From: CAYNVQ01 sp964400735
GTDB taxonomy: Bacteria; Acidobacteriota; Aminicenantia; Aminicenantales; Aminicenantaceae
Direction: 5' to 3'
Length of the DNA stretch: 64,000 nt
Assembly: GCA_964400735.1 (NCBI GenBank)
Contig: CAYNVQ010000001.1
Location: 310,001 to 374,000, forward strand
The number at the start of each line of letters is the position of its first letter. Within the stretch, counting starts at the first letter, position 1. Made by a program: the position numbers and the translations under genes. Below are positions 17,548 through 27,176 of this stretch, piece after piece. The notes below the pieces were generated by a model. It did no database searches, had not been told where the DNA came from, and saw nothing but the letters and a program-made list of their open reading frames with translations.

Positions 17548-18870
17548 TTATTCTAGGGTGAGGGTTCGATGCGCTGTAACTAAAAGTCCCCGCACAGGGA
17601 CACCGTAGGGACACGCCGATTCACAGTGCCCTTCACAATCCTGGCATCTGTCCGCTTTCTTTGATTTTAATGCGGCATATTTAGCCATGGCGTGCTTTTC
17701 CCGTCTTTGGGCAACAAAGTAATGGTCGTAACGCATAATGGTATTGACCGGGATACCATAGGGGCATTTGGGCTCACACAACCCACATGCATGACGGCAG
17801 TAGAGGCTTCCGCACTCCTCTTTATAAGCAGCTAACAGAGTTTTATCTTGGGGTTCAAGCCGGCTTCCGGATAATTTGAGAAATCCCCTCATTTCTTCAA
17901 AATTTAACGCTGTGACACAAACCGTGTGCACATTCGGATTGCTCAAACAAAACCGAATAGCTGCATCCCTGATATCTTTATCGCTTTTAAGATTATATTT
18001 CTGGATAAATTCCTGTGCTTTCTCCACTTTCCTCTCCATCCTTTCCACATTCTCTTTTTCCTCCTTGCTCAGTTCCGTACCTTTAGAATATCTAGATCTT
18101 TTTAGCCACTCCTGCATGTTGCTGTAGGATCGGATAGGATTGGTTTTCATCAGCGTCGTCCCGATTTTTTTTTTACCGCAAACCTCAAGAATCTCCTCGC
18201 TTCTATCCTCCTTTAGAAAATTATACGCCAGCAACATGACATCGAAACGACCGTCCTCAGCGGCTGCCAGTAAAATTTTCTCCATCGGTTCCTTGGGCTT
18301 TTGCATCCACCACTGCGAGCCATGATGGGAAACACCGACGAATCTGATCTTACCTTCTTTCTTTAGCTGTTCGGTGGCTGCATGAAATCCCTCACACTTC
18401 AACATTTCTACTGTCTCAGGACTTGATATCATCAGACAATCCAAATAATCGGTCTGAAGAGCTTCCATCACTCTATAAGCTCTTTTCAGAAAGCCCTCCT
18501 TTGTAACGCCTTCTTTCCCGATTCTTCGAATGGAGGTATCGGCCATGAGTTTGGAACTTATAAAGAGGGAGTCTCGATCCCTGTTTTTGATGGCCTCCCC
18601 GATTTTCCTTCCGTGCTGGCCGTAGGACTCGGAAGTGTCGATGTAGTTCACGCCGGCATCCAGCAGCCCTCTGAAAGGGCCGACATCATCGAAATCCCCT
18701 GTTCCCAGGTCAGAGACTTTAAAACCTGTCCGACCAAAAGTGCGGTATTCTTTGATTCGAGGGGGATCGGTCTCACCTATCTCTTGCTCGACCGAAATCC
18801 CAGCCTGGCTCAATACTCCTCCCGTTATCAAGCCTAAAGTTGACTTTTTAATGAAATTTCGTCTGTCCAT
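17548..18870 (-). CDS. Tat-exported aldo/keto reductase fused to a ferredoxin-like domain
   Basis: 440 residues. The N-terminus MDRRNFIKKSTLG is a twin-arginine signal. The aldo/keto reductase barrel fills about 42-350, with the tetrad D78 (YIDTS), Y83 (ESYG), K107 (SSKL) and a His in VGVSHHG. The C-terminal 90 residues hold two clusters of the form C-x3-C-x2-C-x3-CP and C-x2-C-x3-C-x3-CP, enough for two 4Fe-4S centres. Such fusions are common among uncultured and anaerobic bacteria; they probably oxidise or reduce sugars or aldehydes in the periplasm with electrons passed through the clusters (inference). GGAGG precedes the ATG with good spacing. Followed by the serine hydrolase gene. Confidence 0.86.
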   Translation of the reverse strand: MDRRNFIKKSTLGLITGGVLSQAGISVEQEIGETDPPRIKEYRTFGRTGFKVSDLGTGDFDDVGPFRGLLDAGVNYIDTSESYGQHGRKIGEAIKNRDRDSLFISSKLMADTSIRRIGKEGVTKEGFLKRAYRVMEALQTDYLDCLMISSPETVEMLKCEGFHAATEQLKKEGKIRFVGVSHHGSQWWMQKPKEPMEKILLAAAEDGRFDVMLLAYNFLKEDRSEEILEVCGKKKIGTTLMKTNPIRSYSNMQEWLKRSRYSKGTELSKEEKENVERMERKVEKAQEFIQKYNLKSDKDIRDAAIRFCLSNPNVHTVCVTALNFEEMRGFLKLSGSRLEPQDKTLLAAYKEECGSLYCRHACGLCEPKCPYGIPVNTIMRYDHYFVAQRREKHAMAKYAALKSKKADRCQDCEGHCESACPYGVPVRGLLVTAHRTLTLE

Positions 18871-19202
18871 CCAAACCTCCAGGACATATCTCTAATGCTT
18901 TTATTGTCAGCAAAAAATATGCCACCTGTTTATATGGGTATTTCCACCCGCGATGATTCTTTAAATGTTCATTTTTGAACGATTATTAGACATATCCGGA
19001 CAAAACAGCATGATATCAAAGTTATCAATCAAAGCAACATAACCTTAGATTGAGAATTCTTGTTTATGTTGAAAAGGAATTCAGACTCATGAAGGATCCG
19101 GAAAATTCAACCTGAAACAGCTTGAAGTGGACAATTTCTGCCTAGAGTGATAATAAAGAATGTTAGGTTCATGCAAATCGAGAAGGAGGATAAAAGGGAA
19201 TC
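18871..19202. other. Divergent intergenic region with GTTC-N6-GAAC dyad
   Basis: These 332 bases hold the promoters of the reductase (minus) and fucosidase (plus) genes. The clearest element is the perfect dyad GTTCA-TTTT-TGAAC (18967-18980 for the GTTC/GAAC core). I see no gene here. Confidence 0.45.
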
Positions 19203-20633
19203 ATGCAAAAAATAAAGACCGGCAGCCATCAGAGACTGTGGGGCGTCATATTGGTCATTTTTATGGTTATCCTGTGTTTATGCAAAACCAACAAGATTTC
19301 TGAGAAAAATTCAGAAATGCCCGCCAGTTTGATCCCCGAAGATCAAGTTAGATTATCCAATGATCCTGAAAAGACCGAAATTTTCCGTGACGCCGGATTG
19401 GGTCTCTTTATTCATTGGGGACCGAACTCCCAGATAGGATCTGAAATCAGCTGGCCCCTGAACAATGCCAGCCAAGAATTCATTGAAAAATATTATGCCT
19501 TAGCTGACACTTTTGATCCTATCGACTTTGATGCCTCCAAATGGGCCAGACTGGCCAAATTGGCCGGGATGGAATATGTCGTCTTCACGGCTAAACATCA
19601 TGACGGATTTTGCATGTTCGACACGAAATACAGCGATTTTAAAATAACCAAAACCCCTTATGCCAAAGATATCGTGGCTCAAGTTGCCGAGGCTTTCCGA
19701 AAGGAGGGGCTTCTGGTGGGTTTTTACTACTCGCCGGGAGATTTTCGTTATCATTATGAAACCAGCGTCCCTCAACAGGGTTTGATGACACCTGCCTTCG
19801 AAAGCGCAATCCCTTTCGGTCCCGAAAAAAAGGAATTCTTGGCTTACGAGCAAGGTCACGTGGAGGAGCTTTTAACCCGATACGGCGATATTTTTATGCT
19901 CTGGTTCGATGGAAAATGCGAGCCGTTAAAAAAGCATGCCTGGAGAATAAAACAGGATCTATTTATCGGAAGGGGAGAGATCCCGACGCCCGAGCAATTC
20001 ATTCCCGGAGAGGCGGCCGATCATGCCTGGGAGAGCTGCATGACCACCAGCTGGCAATGGTCCTACCAGCCTCATCCGGACCTCAGAACCTCAAAGGAAA
20101 TCATCCAAAACCTGATAAAGATCAGGGCCCGGGGAGGTAATATGCTTCTTAACGTCGGACCTAGGCCCGATGGAAGGATAGCCGAGCCCGATGAAGCCAT
20201 CCTTCGTGACTTGGGTTTGTGGATGATGATGTACGGGGAAGCCGTTCGTGCAGTCCGTCCCTGGATTGTGACAAACGAGGGGGATATCTGGTTGACCCAG
20301 AAAAAAAACGGAGATGACTTAACCCTTTATGCCATTTTGGATTTTAACTTCGATGAGGAAGGAATGTCAGGACGACAATTCTCCGGTCGCCGCTTCAGTT
20401 TGAATTCGGTGCATACCACAGATCAAACCAGCGTGACCATTTTGGGCCAGAGCGGTGAATGCCCATGGCATCAAGATGAAAAGGGCCTGCACATAACAGC
20501 TTATAATCAACATACGGTGCAGATCATCGCTTATCCGGGAGGTAATCCGGAAATCAAGAAAGGAGGCCACAGTTGGGGCCCTGATTGGCCTGTCGCCATA
20601 AAAATTACACATGTTAAACCAATGGTGCGTTAG
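19203..20633 (+). CDS. Alpha-L-fucosidase, glycoside hydrolase family 29
   Basis: A 476-residue protein. Residues 55-340 are the GH29 barrel: GLGLFIHWG 65-73, AKHHDGF 130-136 (conserved His pair), and LWFDG 233-237 with D236 as the probable nucleophile. LNVGPRPDG lies late in the barrel. A short beta domain follows. The leader (10-30) is hydrophobic with Cys25/Cys27, so the protein is exported, perhaps as a lipoprotein. It would release terminal L-fucose from glycans. GGAGG lies about 15 bases before the ATG and a weaker AGGGA lies closer. Divergent from the reductase gene. Confidence 0.9.
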   Translation: MQKIKTGSHQRLWGVILVIFMVILCLCKTNKISEKNSEMPASLIPEDQVRLSNDPEKTEIFRDAGLGLFIHWGPNSQIGSEISWPLNNASQEFIEKYYALADTFDPIDFDASKWARLAKLAGMEYVVFTAKHHDGFCMFDTKYSDFKITKTPYAKDIVAQVAEAFRKEGLLVGFYYSPGDFRYHYETSVPQQGLMTPAFESAIPFGPEKKEFLAYEQGHVEELLTRYGDIFMLWFDGKCEPLKKHAWRIKQDLFIGRGEIPTPEQFIPGEAADHAWESCMTTSWQWSYQPHPDLRTSKEIIQNLIKIRARGGNMLLNVGPRPDGRIAEPDEAILRDLGLWMMMYGEAVRAVRPWIVTNEGDIWLTQKKNGDDLTLYAILDFNFDEEGMSGRQFSGRRFSLNSVHTTDQTSVTILGQSGECPWHQDEKGLHITAYNQHTVQIIAYPGGNPEIKKGGHSWGPDWPVAIKITHVKPMVR

Positions 20634-20765
20634 CCTTTCGATTTGCCTTCGTTTGTTCTCCAGTCACGGCTGTGGATATAGACTGCTCGCAAAAACCTGG
20701 CCTTTTATCAAAACTTGATTGTATTATCTTATAGGATAAAGAAAATACTGCATCCAGGAGGTAAC

Positions 20766-22628
20766 ATGATGAACAAGATAACCCGCCAAATCGTCTTCTT
20801 GATTGTATGCCTTTTTGCAGCGGTCGTCGCTTTCAGCCTGCCCCAAAAAGGGACCATGGCCTTCATCGTGTCCATGGAGCAGCCGCACACTCATTATTAT
20901 CATGTTGTTTTCCATTGCGATGGGTTGAAGGGGGAAACACAGGATTTCGAAATGCCGGTCTGGACACCGGGGTATTACTGGATTATGGATTATGCCAAGA
21001 ACGTGTTGAATTTCCAGGCTATCGATGAGGCAGGTCGTCCGTTGGCCTGGACGAAGACCTCAAAAAACACCTGGAGGGTTAGGTCAGGAAAGGCTGCTTC
21101 CCTCATTGTGAGTTATGACGTTTATGCCTTCAACCGGTCAGTGGCCGACAGCTTTCTGGACGACCGGCGGGCTTTTATCTGTCCGGCCGGTGTTTTCATG
21201 CACGTGACGGGACAGATCGAGCATCCGGTGACAGTGACCTTCAAACCGAATCAAAATCACTATACTATCTCGACCGGACTCGATCCGGTCACAGATCGTC
21301 CAAATACGTTTTTCGCTCCGGATTTCGATATCCTCTATGACTGCCCGATTCTCATCGGAAACCAGCAAATATTGACCTTCTATGTACAGGGGATCCCTCA
21401 CTTTATTGCAGTCGAGAACTTGGGGACCTTTGACCGGGAAAAATTTATCGCCGATATCAAGCGAGTGGTCGAGGGGGCTGTAAAACTTATCGGAGAAATC
21501 CCCTACAAGCATTATACCTTCATCATGATGGACCAAGGCGGGGGAGGCCTCGAACACCTGAATTCCATGGCGGTGTTTTCAAATGCCTCCTCCTGGAACA
21601 ATCCCAGGGGTTATAAAGGTTGGTTGAGCTTTATCGCCCATGAATTCTTTCATCTCTATAATGTCAAGCGGATCCGGCCGGCAGCATTGGGGCCATTCGA
21701 CTATGACAGAGAGAATTATACGAATATGCTCTGGGTTTCTGAGGGATTCACCGTGTACTACGAATACCTGATCCTCAAAAGAGCCGGACTACTGTCCCCC
21801 GAAGAATATTTCGAAATGGTTCAAAGGTTCATCGCAAGCTACGAGAATCGCCCCGGACGTCTTTTCCAATCAGCAGCCGAAGCAAGCTTCGACACCTGGA
21901 TGAAGTTTTTCAGCCGTAATGAAAACAGTGCCAACACCACTATCTCTTACTATGATAAAGGCGCGGCACTCGGGCTTCTGCTGGACCTAAAAATCCGGCA
22001 TGAAACGAAAAACAAGAATTCCCTGGATGACGTAATGCGTACGCTTTATATGAAGTATTACAAAGAAAAAAGCAGGGGTTTCACAGATGAGGAGTTCCGC
22101 ATGGAATGCGAACAGGCGGCCGGATGTCCTTTGGATGAAATCTTTGATGTCTATGTCTCCACAACAGAGGAAATCGATTATCCGAAATACTTTGCCTACG
22201 CAGGGCTTGAGATAGATATAGCTTCCAAAGAATTACCCGGAGCATTTCTCGGTACCGAAACCAGGGTTCAGGATGGAGGCCTGATGATTTCGAGAGTGGA
22301 ATGGGATTCTCCTGCCCAGCATAGCGGTCTTAGCGCACGTGACGAAATTATCGCCCTAGACGGTATCCGGGCCACTGAAAGGACGCTGGATCAGGTTCTT
22401 GATTCCAAGAAACCGGGAGACAGGATCCGGGTTTTGATTTCGAGGCGGAATGCAATACAGGAAATCGAAGTCACATTGGGAAAGAAAATGGAAAGGAGTT
22501 TCGATATCTGTCCGGTCGAAAATCCTGACTCGCTCCAATCGGCCATCCTCGAAGATTGGCTGCAGGAAAAAAAGAGGCCTCAATCCTTCTTAAATCCAAA
22601 GAAGGAAAAATTCTCTATAAATCGATAG
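20766..22628 (+). CDS. M61-family metallopeptidase with C-terminal PDZ domain
   Basis: The frame opens at 20715, but AGGAGG (20756-20761) points to ATG 20766 or 20769, followed at once by a signal peptide (MNKITRQIVFLIVCLF). That gives about 620 residues. Order: N-terminal beta domain (about 30-200), catalytic gluzincin domain with HEFFH (HExxH, zinc) and WVSEGFTVYYE (third ligand Glu), then a PDZ domain at about 500-590 (SPAQHSGLSARDEIIALDG). This is the glycyl-aminopeptidase/PDZ layout of family M61. It acts in the periplasm or outside the cell on peptides. A distal C-terminal tail is basic and unassigned. Confidence 0.88.
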   Translation: MMNKITRQIVFLIVCLFAAVVAFSLPQKGTMAFIVSMEQPHTHYYHVVFHCDGLKGETQDFEMPVWTPGYYWIMDYAKNVLNFQAIDEAGRPLAWTKTSKNTWRVRSGKAASLIVSYDVYAFNRSVADSFLDDRRAFICPAGVFMHVTGQIEHPVTVTFKPNQNHYTISTGLDPVTDRPNTFFAPDFDILYDCPILIGNQQILTFYVQGIPHFIAVENLGTFDREKFIADIKRVVEGAVKLIGEIPYKHYTFIMMDQGGGGLEHLNSMAVFSNASSWNNPRGYKGWLSFIAHEFFHLYNVKRIRPAALGPFDYDRENYTNMLWVSEGFTVYYEYLILKRAGLLSPEEYFEMVQRFIASYENRPGRLFQSAAEASFDTWMKFFSRNENSANTTISYYDKGAALGLLLDLKIRHETKNKNSLDDVMRTLYMKYYKEKSRGFTDEEFRMECEQAAGCPLDEIFDVYVSTTEEIDYPKYFAYAGLEIDIASKELPGAFLGTETRVQDGGLMISRVEWDSPAQHSGLSARDEIIALDGIRATERTLDQVLDSKKPGDRIRVLISRRNAIQEIEVTLGKKMERSFDICPVENPDSLQSAILEDWLQEKKRPQSFLNPKKEKFSINR

Positions 22629-22844
22629 ACCAAAGTCCGCATTCTTTCCGAACTTATTTCATATAAAAGACACAAATCATGAGATCTCTTTGAAAAGAAA
22701 ACGGAAGGAATAGTATGACCGGGGTTCGGAATAACCATCGACAAGAAAAGTCGTATTAATAAAGATGCGAACCTCTTGCTGCAGTTATTATTCCAAAGCA
22801 AATAGGATAGATGCTTCGAATTCCATCAAGGATGAGGAGAATTT

Positions 22845-24389
22845 ATGAAATTTTTAAAGATCCTGCTATTTTGTTTCCTTTTTTTGATTGGAACTCCGGG
22901 CTTCCCAGCCCAAGATGAAATTTGGAATTGGGAGTCAGGCTCCTATGTTCCGGGATTTCGATTGATAGAAGAGATGGATTTTTCGCGATTTTATCCTTCT
23001 TTGAAGACCAGTGAAATGGATGTGAGACCGATTCGGATTTACCTCTGGTATCCGGCGAAAGAGACAAATGAGACTCCCATGCGGCTCGAGGAGTATGTCC
23101 GAATGGCTGCCGATGACTTCAGCCCAGAAAGGAATGAACAAAGTACAGATCTTAAGGCGATTCCTATTCCTGTCCAGTTTTTGAAAGGCTTAGCCGGGGA
23201 TGAACTGGATGTGCTTATGAAAAAACGAACCCGTGCCTCGCGAGACGCTTCTTTCGCTGAGGGGGATTTCCCCCTCTTGATTCTGGGACAGGGGCTTTAT
23301 TATGAATCACCGCTTTCTCATGTGGTTTTGTGTGAATTCCTGGCAAGCCACGGCTATGTGATTGCTTCCTGCCCGCTACTCGGCACTCAATACCATCTCG
23401 TTAATTTGAATGAGGAGGATCTCGAAACCGAAATCCGGGACATGGAGTTTATCATAGGAGTTGTCAGAAAATTCCCGCAGGTTAGAGCCGATAGTCTTGG
23501 TGCTATCGGTTTTGATTTAGGAGGCATGGCTGGATTGATCCTCTGCATGCGCCATCCCGATGTGAATGCCTTTTTGAGTCTGGACGCTGGGATTCTCTTC
23601 GGACACTCCTCGGGATTGCCCAACAGCCATCCATCCTACAATGAACGAAATTTCACCATTCCTTGGATGCATATCACTCAAGCCCGTTTCATCGAATATT
23701 TCCGGGACAGGATCGGGCTGCCCTCCCTTTTAGACAGGAAGCCGTACGGAGACAGTTTTCTCCTGCATGCACCCACAGAAAATCATGGAGAATTTTCTTC
23801 TTATTCTATGTTCGGCATTAGGAAAGCCATACCCGGATATTGGGGGCCCTGGGAATCGAATCCTCATAAAATTTACCGGGAAATTTGTCGCTATACATTG
23901 TGCTTTTTCGATGCTTATCTCAAGGGGGATCAGCGGATGCTGTCAAATCTTCGGGAAAGGGCTCTGACACAGCACATAAAAGATAAGGAGTTTCTTCTGG
24001 ATTATAAGCAGGGACAAACAGCTCCCCCTTCTATGAACGAGTTGGTGCGTCTCATCATCGAACAGGGCCTGAACAAGGCGAAACCCATTATCGAAGAAGC
24101 CAAGAAGTCATTTGCCAATACCACCCTTATCGACGAAAACGTCCTCAACTGGCTGGGTTACCACTTCCTTTATTGGTGGGGGAGAGAGGAGGAAGCCCTG
24201 GATGTTTTCAAAATGAATTTATTTCTTTTTCCTGAATCTTCAAATGCCTACGACAGCCTGGGGGAAGCTTATATCAATCGGGGCGACATCGAATCAGCTA
24301 TTCGATGCTATAAAAAGTCGCTGGAACTCAATCCCGAAAACACCAATGCTGCCGAGCAGCTAAAGCGGTTGGTCAAGGATAGAAAATAA
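22845..24389 (+). CDS. Secreted alpha/beta-hydrolase-like protein with C-terminal TPR
   Basis: 514 residues with a signal peptide (1 to about 22). Residues 60-370 have the order of a PAF-acetylhydrolase/dienelactone-type alpha/beta hydrolase: YLWYPA, FPLLILGQG, LASHGYVIAS, then the nucleophile elbow. The elbow reads G-F-D224-L-G-G where most members have Ser at that place, so it uses Asp or is inactive. Residues about 460-508 form a TPR (AYDSLGEAYINRGDIESAIRCYKK is one such unit in shortened form). Preceded by GAGGAG and convergent with the next permease, 18 bp apart. Substrate unknown. Confidence 0.72.
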   Translation: MKFLKILLFCFLFLIGTPGFPAQDEIWNWESGSYVPGFRLIEEMDFSRFYPSLKTSEMDVRPIRIYLWYPAKETNETPMRLEEYVRMAADDFSPERNEQSTDLKAIPIPVQFLKGLAGDELDVLMKKRTRASRDASFAEGDFPLLILGQGLYYESPLSHVVLCEFLASHGYVIASCPLLGTQYHLVNLNEEDLETEIRDMEFIIGVVRKFPQVRADSLGAIGFDLGGMAGLILCMRHPDVNAFLSLDAGILFGHSSGLPNSHPSYNERNFTIPWMHITQARFIEYFRDRIGLPSLLDRKPYGDSFLLHAPTENHGEFSSYSMFGIRKAIPGYWGPWESNPHKIYREICRYTLCFFDAYLKGDQRMLSNLRERALTQHIKDKEFLLDYKQGQTAPPSMNELVRLIIEQGLNKAKPIIEEAKKSFANTTLIDENVLNWLGYHFLYWWGREEEALDVFKMNLFLFPESSNAYDSLGEAYINRGDIESAIRCYKKSLELNPENTNAAEQLKRLVKDRK

Positions 24390-24407
24390 TGAGAATAAAG
24401 TTGTAAC

Positions 24408-26819
24408 CTACTCATAACGCAGGGAATCTGCTGGATTTCTTAGAGCTGCTTTGACTGTCTGGAAACTGACTGTGATAATTGCAATTATCAAGGCCAAAAC
24501 CGCAGCCAACACGAACATCCACCAGGATAAATCGATCCGATAAGCAAAATTCTGCAGCCACCTATTCATGACAAACCAGGCAACTGGCCATGCAATCAGG
24601 TTTGCCACAATAACCCACTTCACGAAACTCTTATTCAGGATATTGACGATTCGAGGAACAGATGCACCCAGAATTTTTCTTATTCCTATTTCTTTGGTTT
24701 TACGATCGGCCACAAAAGATGCCAATCCGAATAGCCCCAGACAGGCGATGAAAATGGCCAGGAAAGAGAATATGGAAAAGATTTTCCTTGTCTGTTTTTC
24801 ATTCAGGTAAAGTCGCTCATAATCCTCATCTAGGAAGGAGTATTCGAAAGGCTTATTTGGGGCAAAATTTTTCCATGTGTTTTCGATATTTTTTATGGTT
24901 CCAGGAATATTTTCCGTGTCGAGGCGAACGGAAATGTAATCCTCGCCTCTCTGGTAATAGCCGCCGGAGAGGAATAAAGCCTGGGGCCGGATTTCCTGAT
25001 GGAGAGATTCATAGTGATAATCTTTGATGACACCTATAACGGTGAAATCTCCTCTGTTTTCGGCCCAGTTATTGATTCTTTTGCCAATCGGGTCATCCCA
25101 CCCGAGCAGTTCAACAGCCTTTTCGTTGAGCACGGCAGCATGGGAATCGGACGCAAATTCTCTAGAGAAGAATCGTCCCTTGGCCAATTCAAGTTTTAAG
25201 GTGTCAAGAAAGTCGTAGTCACAAATACACAAGTTCAAAGTGAAGCTTTCGTCGACACCTTCGGCACCGAACCCGATATTGCTGAAACTTCTACCCGGTA
25301 AAGTGTTCGATCCCGATACATTCATGACGCTGCGGTATTTGCGTAAAGCTTCTTTAAAAGAGGCTGTATTGTTACCCAAAGCTCCTGGATTTCTCAAGAC
25401 CAAAACCTGTTCTTTATCGAATCCCAGCTTTTTAGTCTGAAAAAATTTGAGTTGTTGATTCACGGCCAACGTGCCGATAATGAGAAATATGGAGATCGAG
25501 AATTGAAATATGACCAGAATATTTCTCATCCATGACCCACCCGTGCTCCGACTCGTCATGCCTTTCAGCACCGCGATGGGTTTGAAAGAAGAAAGAAAAA
25601 AGGCCGGGTAGGAGCCAGAAATCAGCCCCACGATCAGCCCGAGGCCCAATAGGGAAGGGATCACGATGAAATTGTCGAAGAGATGGACTTCGAGCTCTCT
25701 GCCGATCAGGTTTTTATACAGAGGCAAAAGCAGGATGACGATTCCCATTCCTATGGCCAATGATATAAAACTCAACAAAGTGGATTCGCTTAAAAACTGA
25801 ATCACGAGTTTGCCTCTCCCCGAACCGACGACTTTTCTCATCCCTACTTCTTTGGCCCTTAAGGATGACTTTGCCGAAGAAAGGTTCATGAAATTGATAC
25901 AGGCGATAAGCAATATGATGATGCTTATCGCCGAGAATATATAGACGTATGTTTCGTTGCCGTTGGCTTCGAATTCACCGTTAAGGTCTGATGTCAAATG
26001 AATTTTGGTGATGGGCTGCAAATAATATTCCCAATAATTTCCTTTGGCCACCCAGGCATCGTATTTTTCCCCACCCATGTATTTTCTGGTGAATTCCTTG
26101 ATTTTTTCTTCCAGCCGTTCGGGTGACGCGCCTTCCCTCAGGACAAAATAAGAAATAAAGTTGTTTGAGGACCAGCCGGGATCGTTGATAAAGTTGGGGA
26201 AAGTCGCTGAAGAAACCAGAAGGTCATAATGGAAGTGAGAGTTCGAAGGCAGGTTCTCGGAGATGCCGGTGATCTCGAAGTCGATGCCTCCTATCCCGTA
26301 TGAAAAATCAGCTCTCAGTATTTTGCCCACAGCGTCGGTGTTCCCGAAATATTTAAGGGCCGTCTCTCTGGAAATGACCATCATATTCGGTTCGGTCAAC
26401 ACCGTCTGTGGATCGCCATGGATCAACGGAACGGAAAAAACGTCAAAGAATGTAGAGTCGACGGCAAAAAAATTTGACTCATAATAGGTCTTCTCTCCCA
26501 GCACAACGGGCGTTCTTCCCAGATTTAAAAATTTGACTCCGGTTTCAATTTCTGGAAATTCGGCGAGAAGCCTCTTGAAGGTCATCGAGGAAGAGTAGGT
26601 TTGGCGTATTTTTGTATTACCGACAGAGGCTCTGACAGCCAACCTGTAAATTCTGTCGGATTTTTCATGAAACTTGTCATAACTCAGTTCATGGGCTACG
26701 AACAGAAAAATGAGGACGCTGCAGGCTATGCCTATGGCTAAGCCAACAATGTTGATGGTAGAAAATCCTTTGTGTTTCAAGATGTTTCTTGCGGCAACCT
26801 TTAAATAATTTTTGATCAT
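24408..26819 (-). CDS. Orphan MacB/FtsX-type ABC permease, no prefix domain
   Basis: 803 residues with the full two-half plan. TM1 is at about 20-42 (STINIVGLAIG), then a periplasmic MacB-like domain and TM2-4 with GMRKVVGSG. TM5 follows GSWMRNILVIFQFS, then a second periplasmic domain and TM6-8 with GIRKILGAS. It ends in NPADSLRYE. AAGGAT precedes the ATG. There is no ATPase or PadR neighbour; upstream on the same strand lie a LytTR regulator and LytS kinase, 357 bp away, which may control it (inference). Substrate unknown. Confidence 0.87.
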   Translation of the reverse strand: MIKNYLKVAARNILKHKGFSTINIVGLAIGIACSVLIFLFVAHELSYDKFHEKSDRIYRLAVRASVGNTKIRQTYSSSMTFKRLLAEFPEIETGVKFLNLGRTPVVLGEKTYYESNFFAVDSTFFDVFSVPLIHGDPQTVLTEPNMMVISRETALKYFGNTDAVGKILRADFSYGIGGIDFEITGISENLPSNSHFHYDLLVSSATFPNFINDPGWSSNNFISYFVLREGASPERLEEKIKEFTRKYMGGEKYDAWVAKGNYWEYYLQPITKIHLTSDLNGEFEANGNETYVYIFSAISIIILLIACINFMNLSSAKSSLRAKEVGMRKVVGSGRGKLVIQFLSESTLLSFISLAIGMGIVILLLPLYKNLIGRELEVHLFDNFIVIPSLLGLGLIVGLISGSYPAFFLSSFKPIAVLKGMTSRSTGGSWMRNILVIFQFSISIFLIIGTLAVNQQLKFFQTKKLGFDKEQVLVLRNPGALGNNTASFKEALRKYRSVMNVSGSNTLPGRSFSNIGFGAEGVDESFTLNLCICDYDFLDTLKLELAKGRFFSREFASDSHAAVLNEKAVELLGWDDPIGKRINNWAENRGDFTVIGVIKDYHYESLHQEIRPQALFLSGGYYQRGEDYISVRLDTENIPGTIKNIENTWKNFAPNKPFEYSFLDEDYERLYLNEKQTRKIFSIFSFLAIFIACLGLFGLASFVADRKTKEIGIRKILGASVPRIVNILNKSFVKWVIVANLIAWPVAWFVMNRWLQNFAYRIDLSWWMFVLAAVLALIIAIITVSFQTVKAALRNPADSLRYE

Positions 26820-27176
26820 GACGGATCCTTCTTTTATTTTCGACTATTATAAAAGACGAGGGTTCGGTCAAAAAAGTTTATTTTTTTGCCTAATTTACCG
26901 CTCAAATCATCAGGGAGGTCCCTTGAGGACACTTCTGGGAAACCCAACATCTTTTTGAACTGAAAATCCCTCCAGGAACCGAAAGAACCAATGAGGATCG
27001 TGATCATAGGTATGATTAAACTTCATTTCGGCCACTGCGTCGAACGGTGGGGAATGGACCAAGAAGGACATCATCGCTGCGGGGCGGGAAGAAAGACCGG
27101 GATCAAGATGCTCCTCAGAGAACCGGTTGCCTTCCCATTTCATGTACTACACCCTTAGGAAGGGATAGAATAGGGA
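26820..27176. other. Intergenic region between permease and LytTR regulator
   Basis: These 357 bases contain a 77-codon minus-strand frame (26910-27143) with no recognisable motif and no ribosome-binding site, and its ATG follows a stop immediately. I treat it as non-coding or a remnant. Promoter elements for the permease should lie here; none is clear. Confidence 0.4.

Noticed and set aside
17560..17580. GGGTTCGATGC, like a tRNA T-loop
   Set aside because: It lies in the end of the reductase coding region, and no acceptor or anticodon stems can be paired around it.
22715..22760. 13-codon frame after GGAAGGAAT
   Set aside because: Too short, low-complexity and without conservation evidence.
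26910..27143. 77-codon minus-strand frame in the gap before the LytTR gene
   Set aside because: No motif and no ribosome-binding site, and its ATG follows a stop codon immediately; not supported as a gene.
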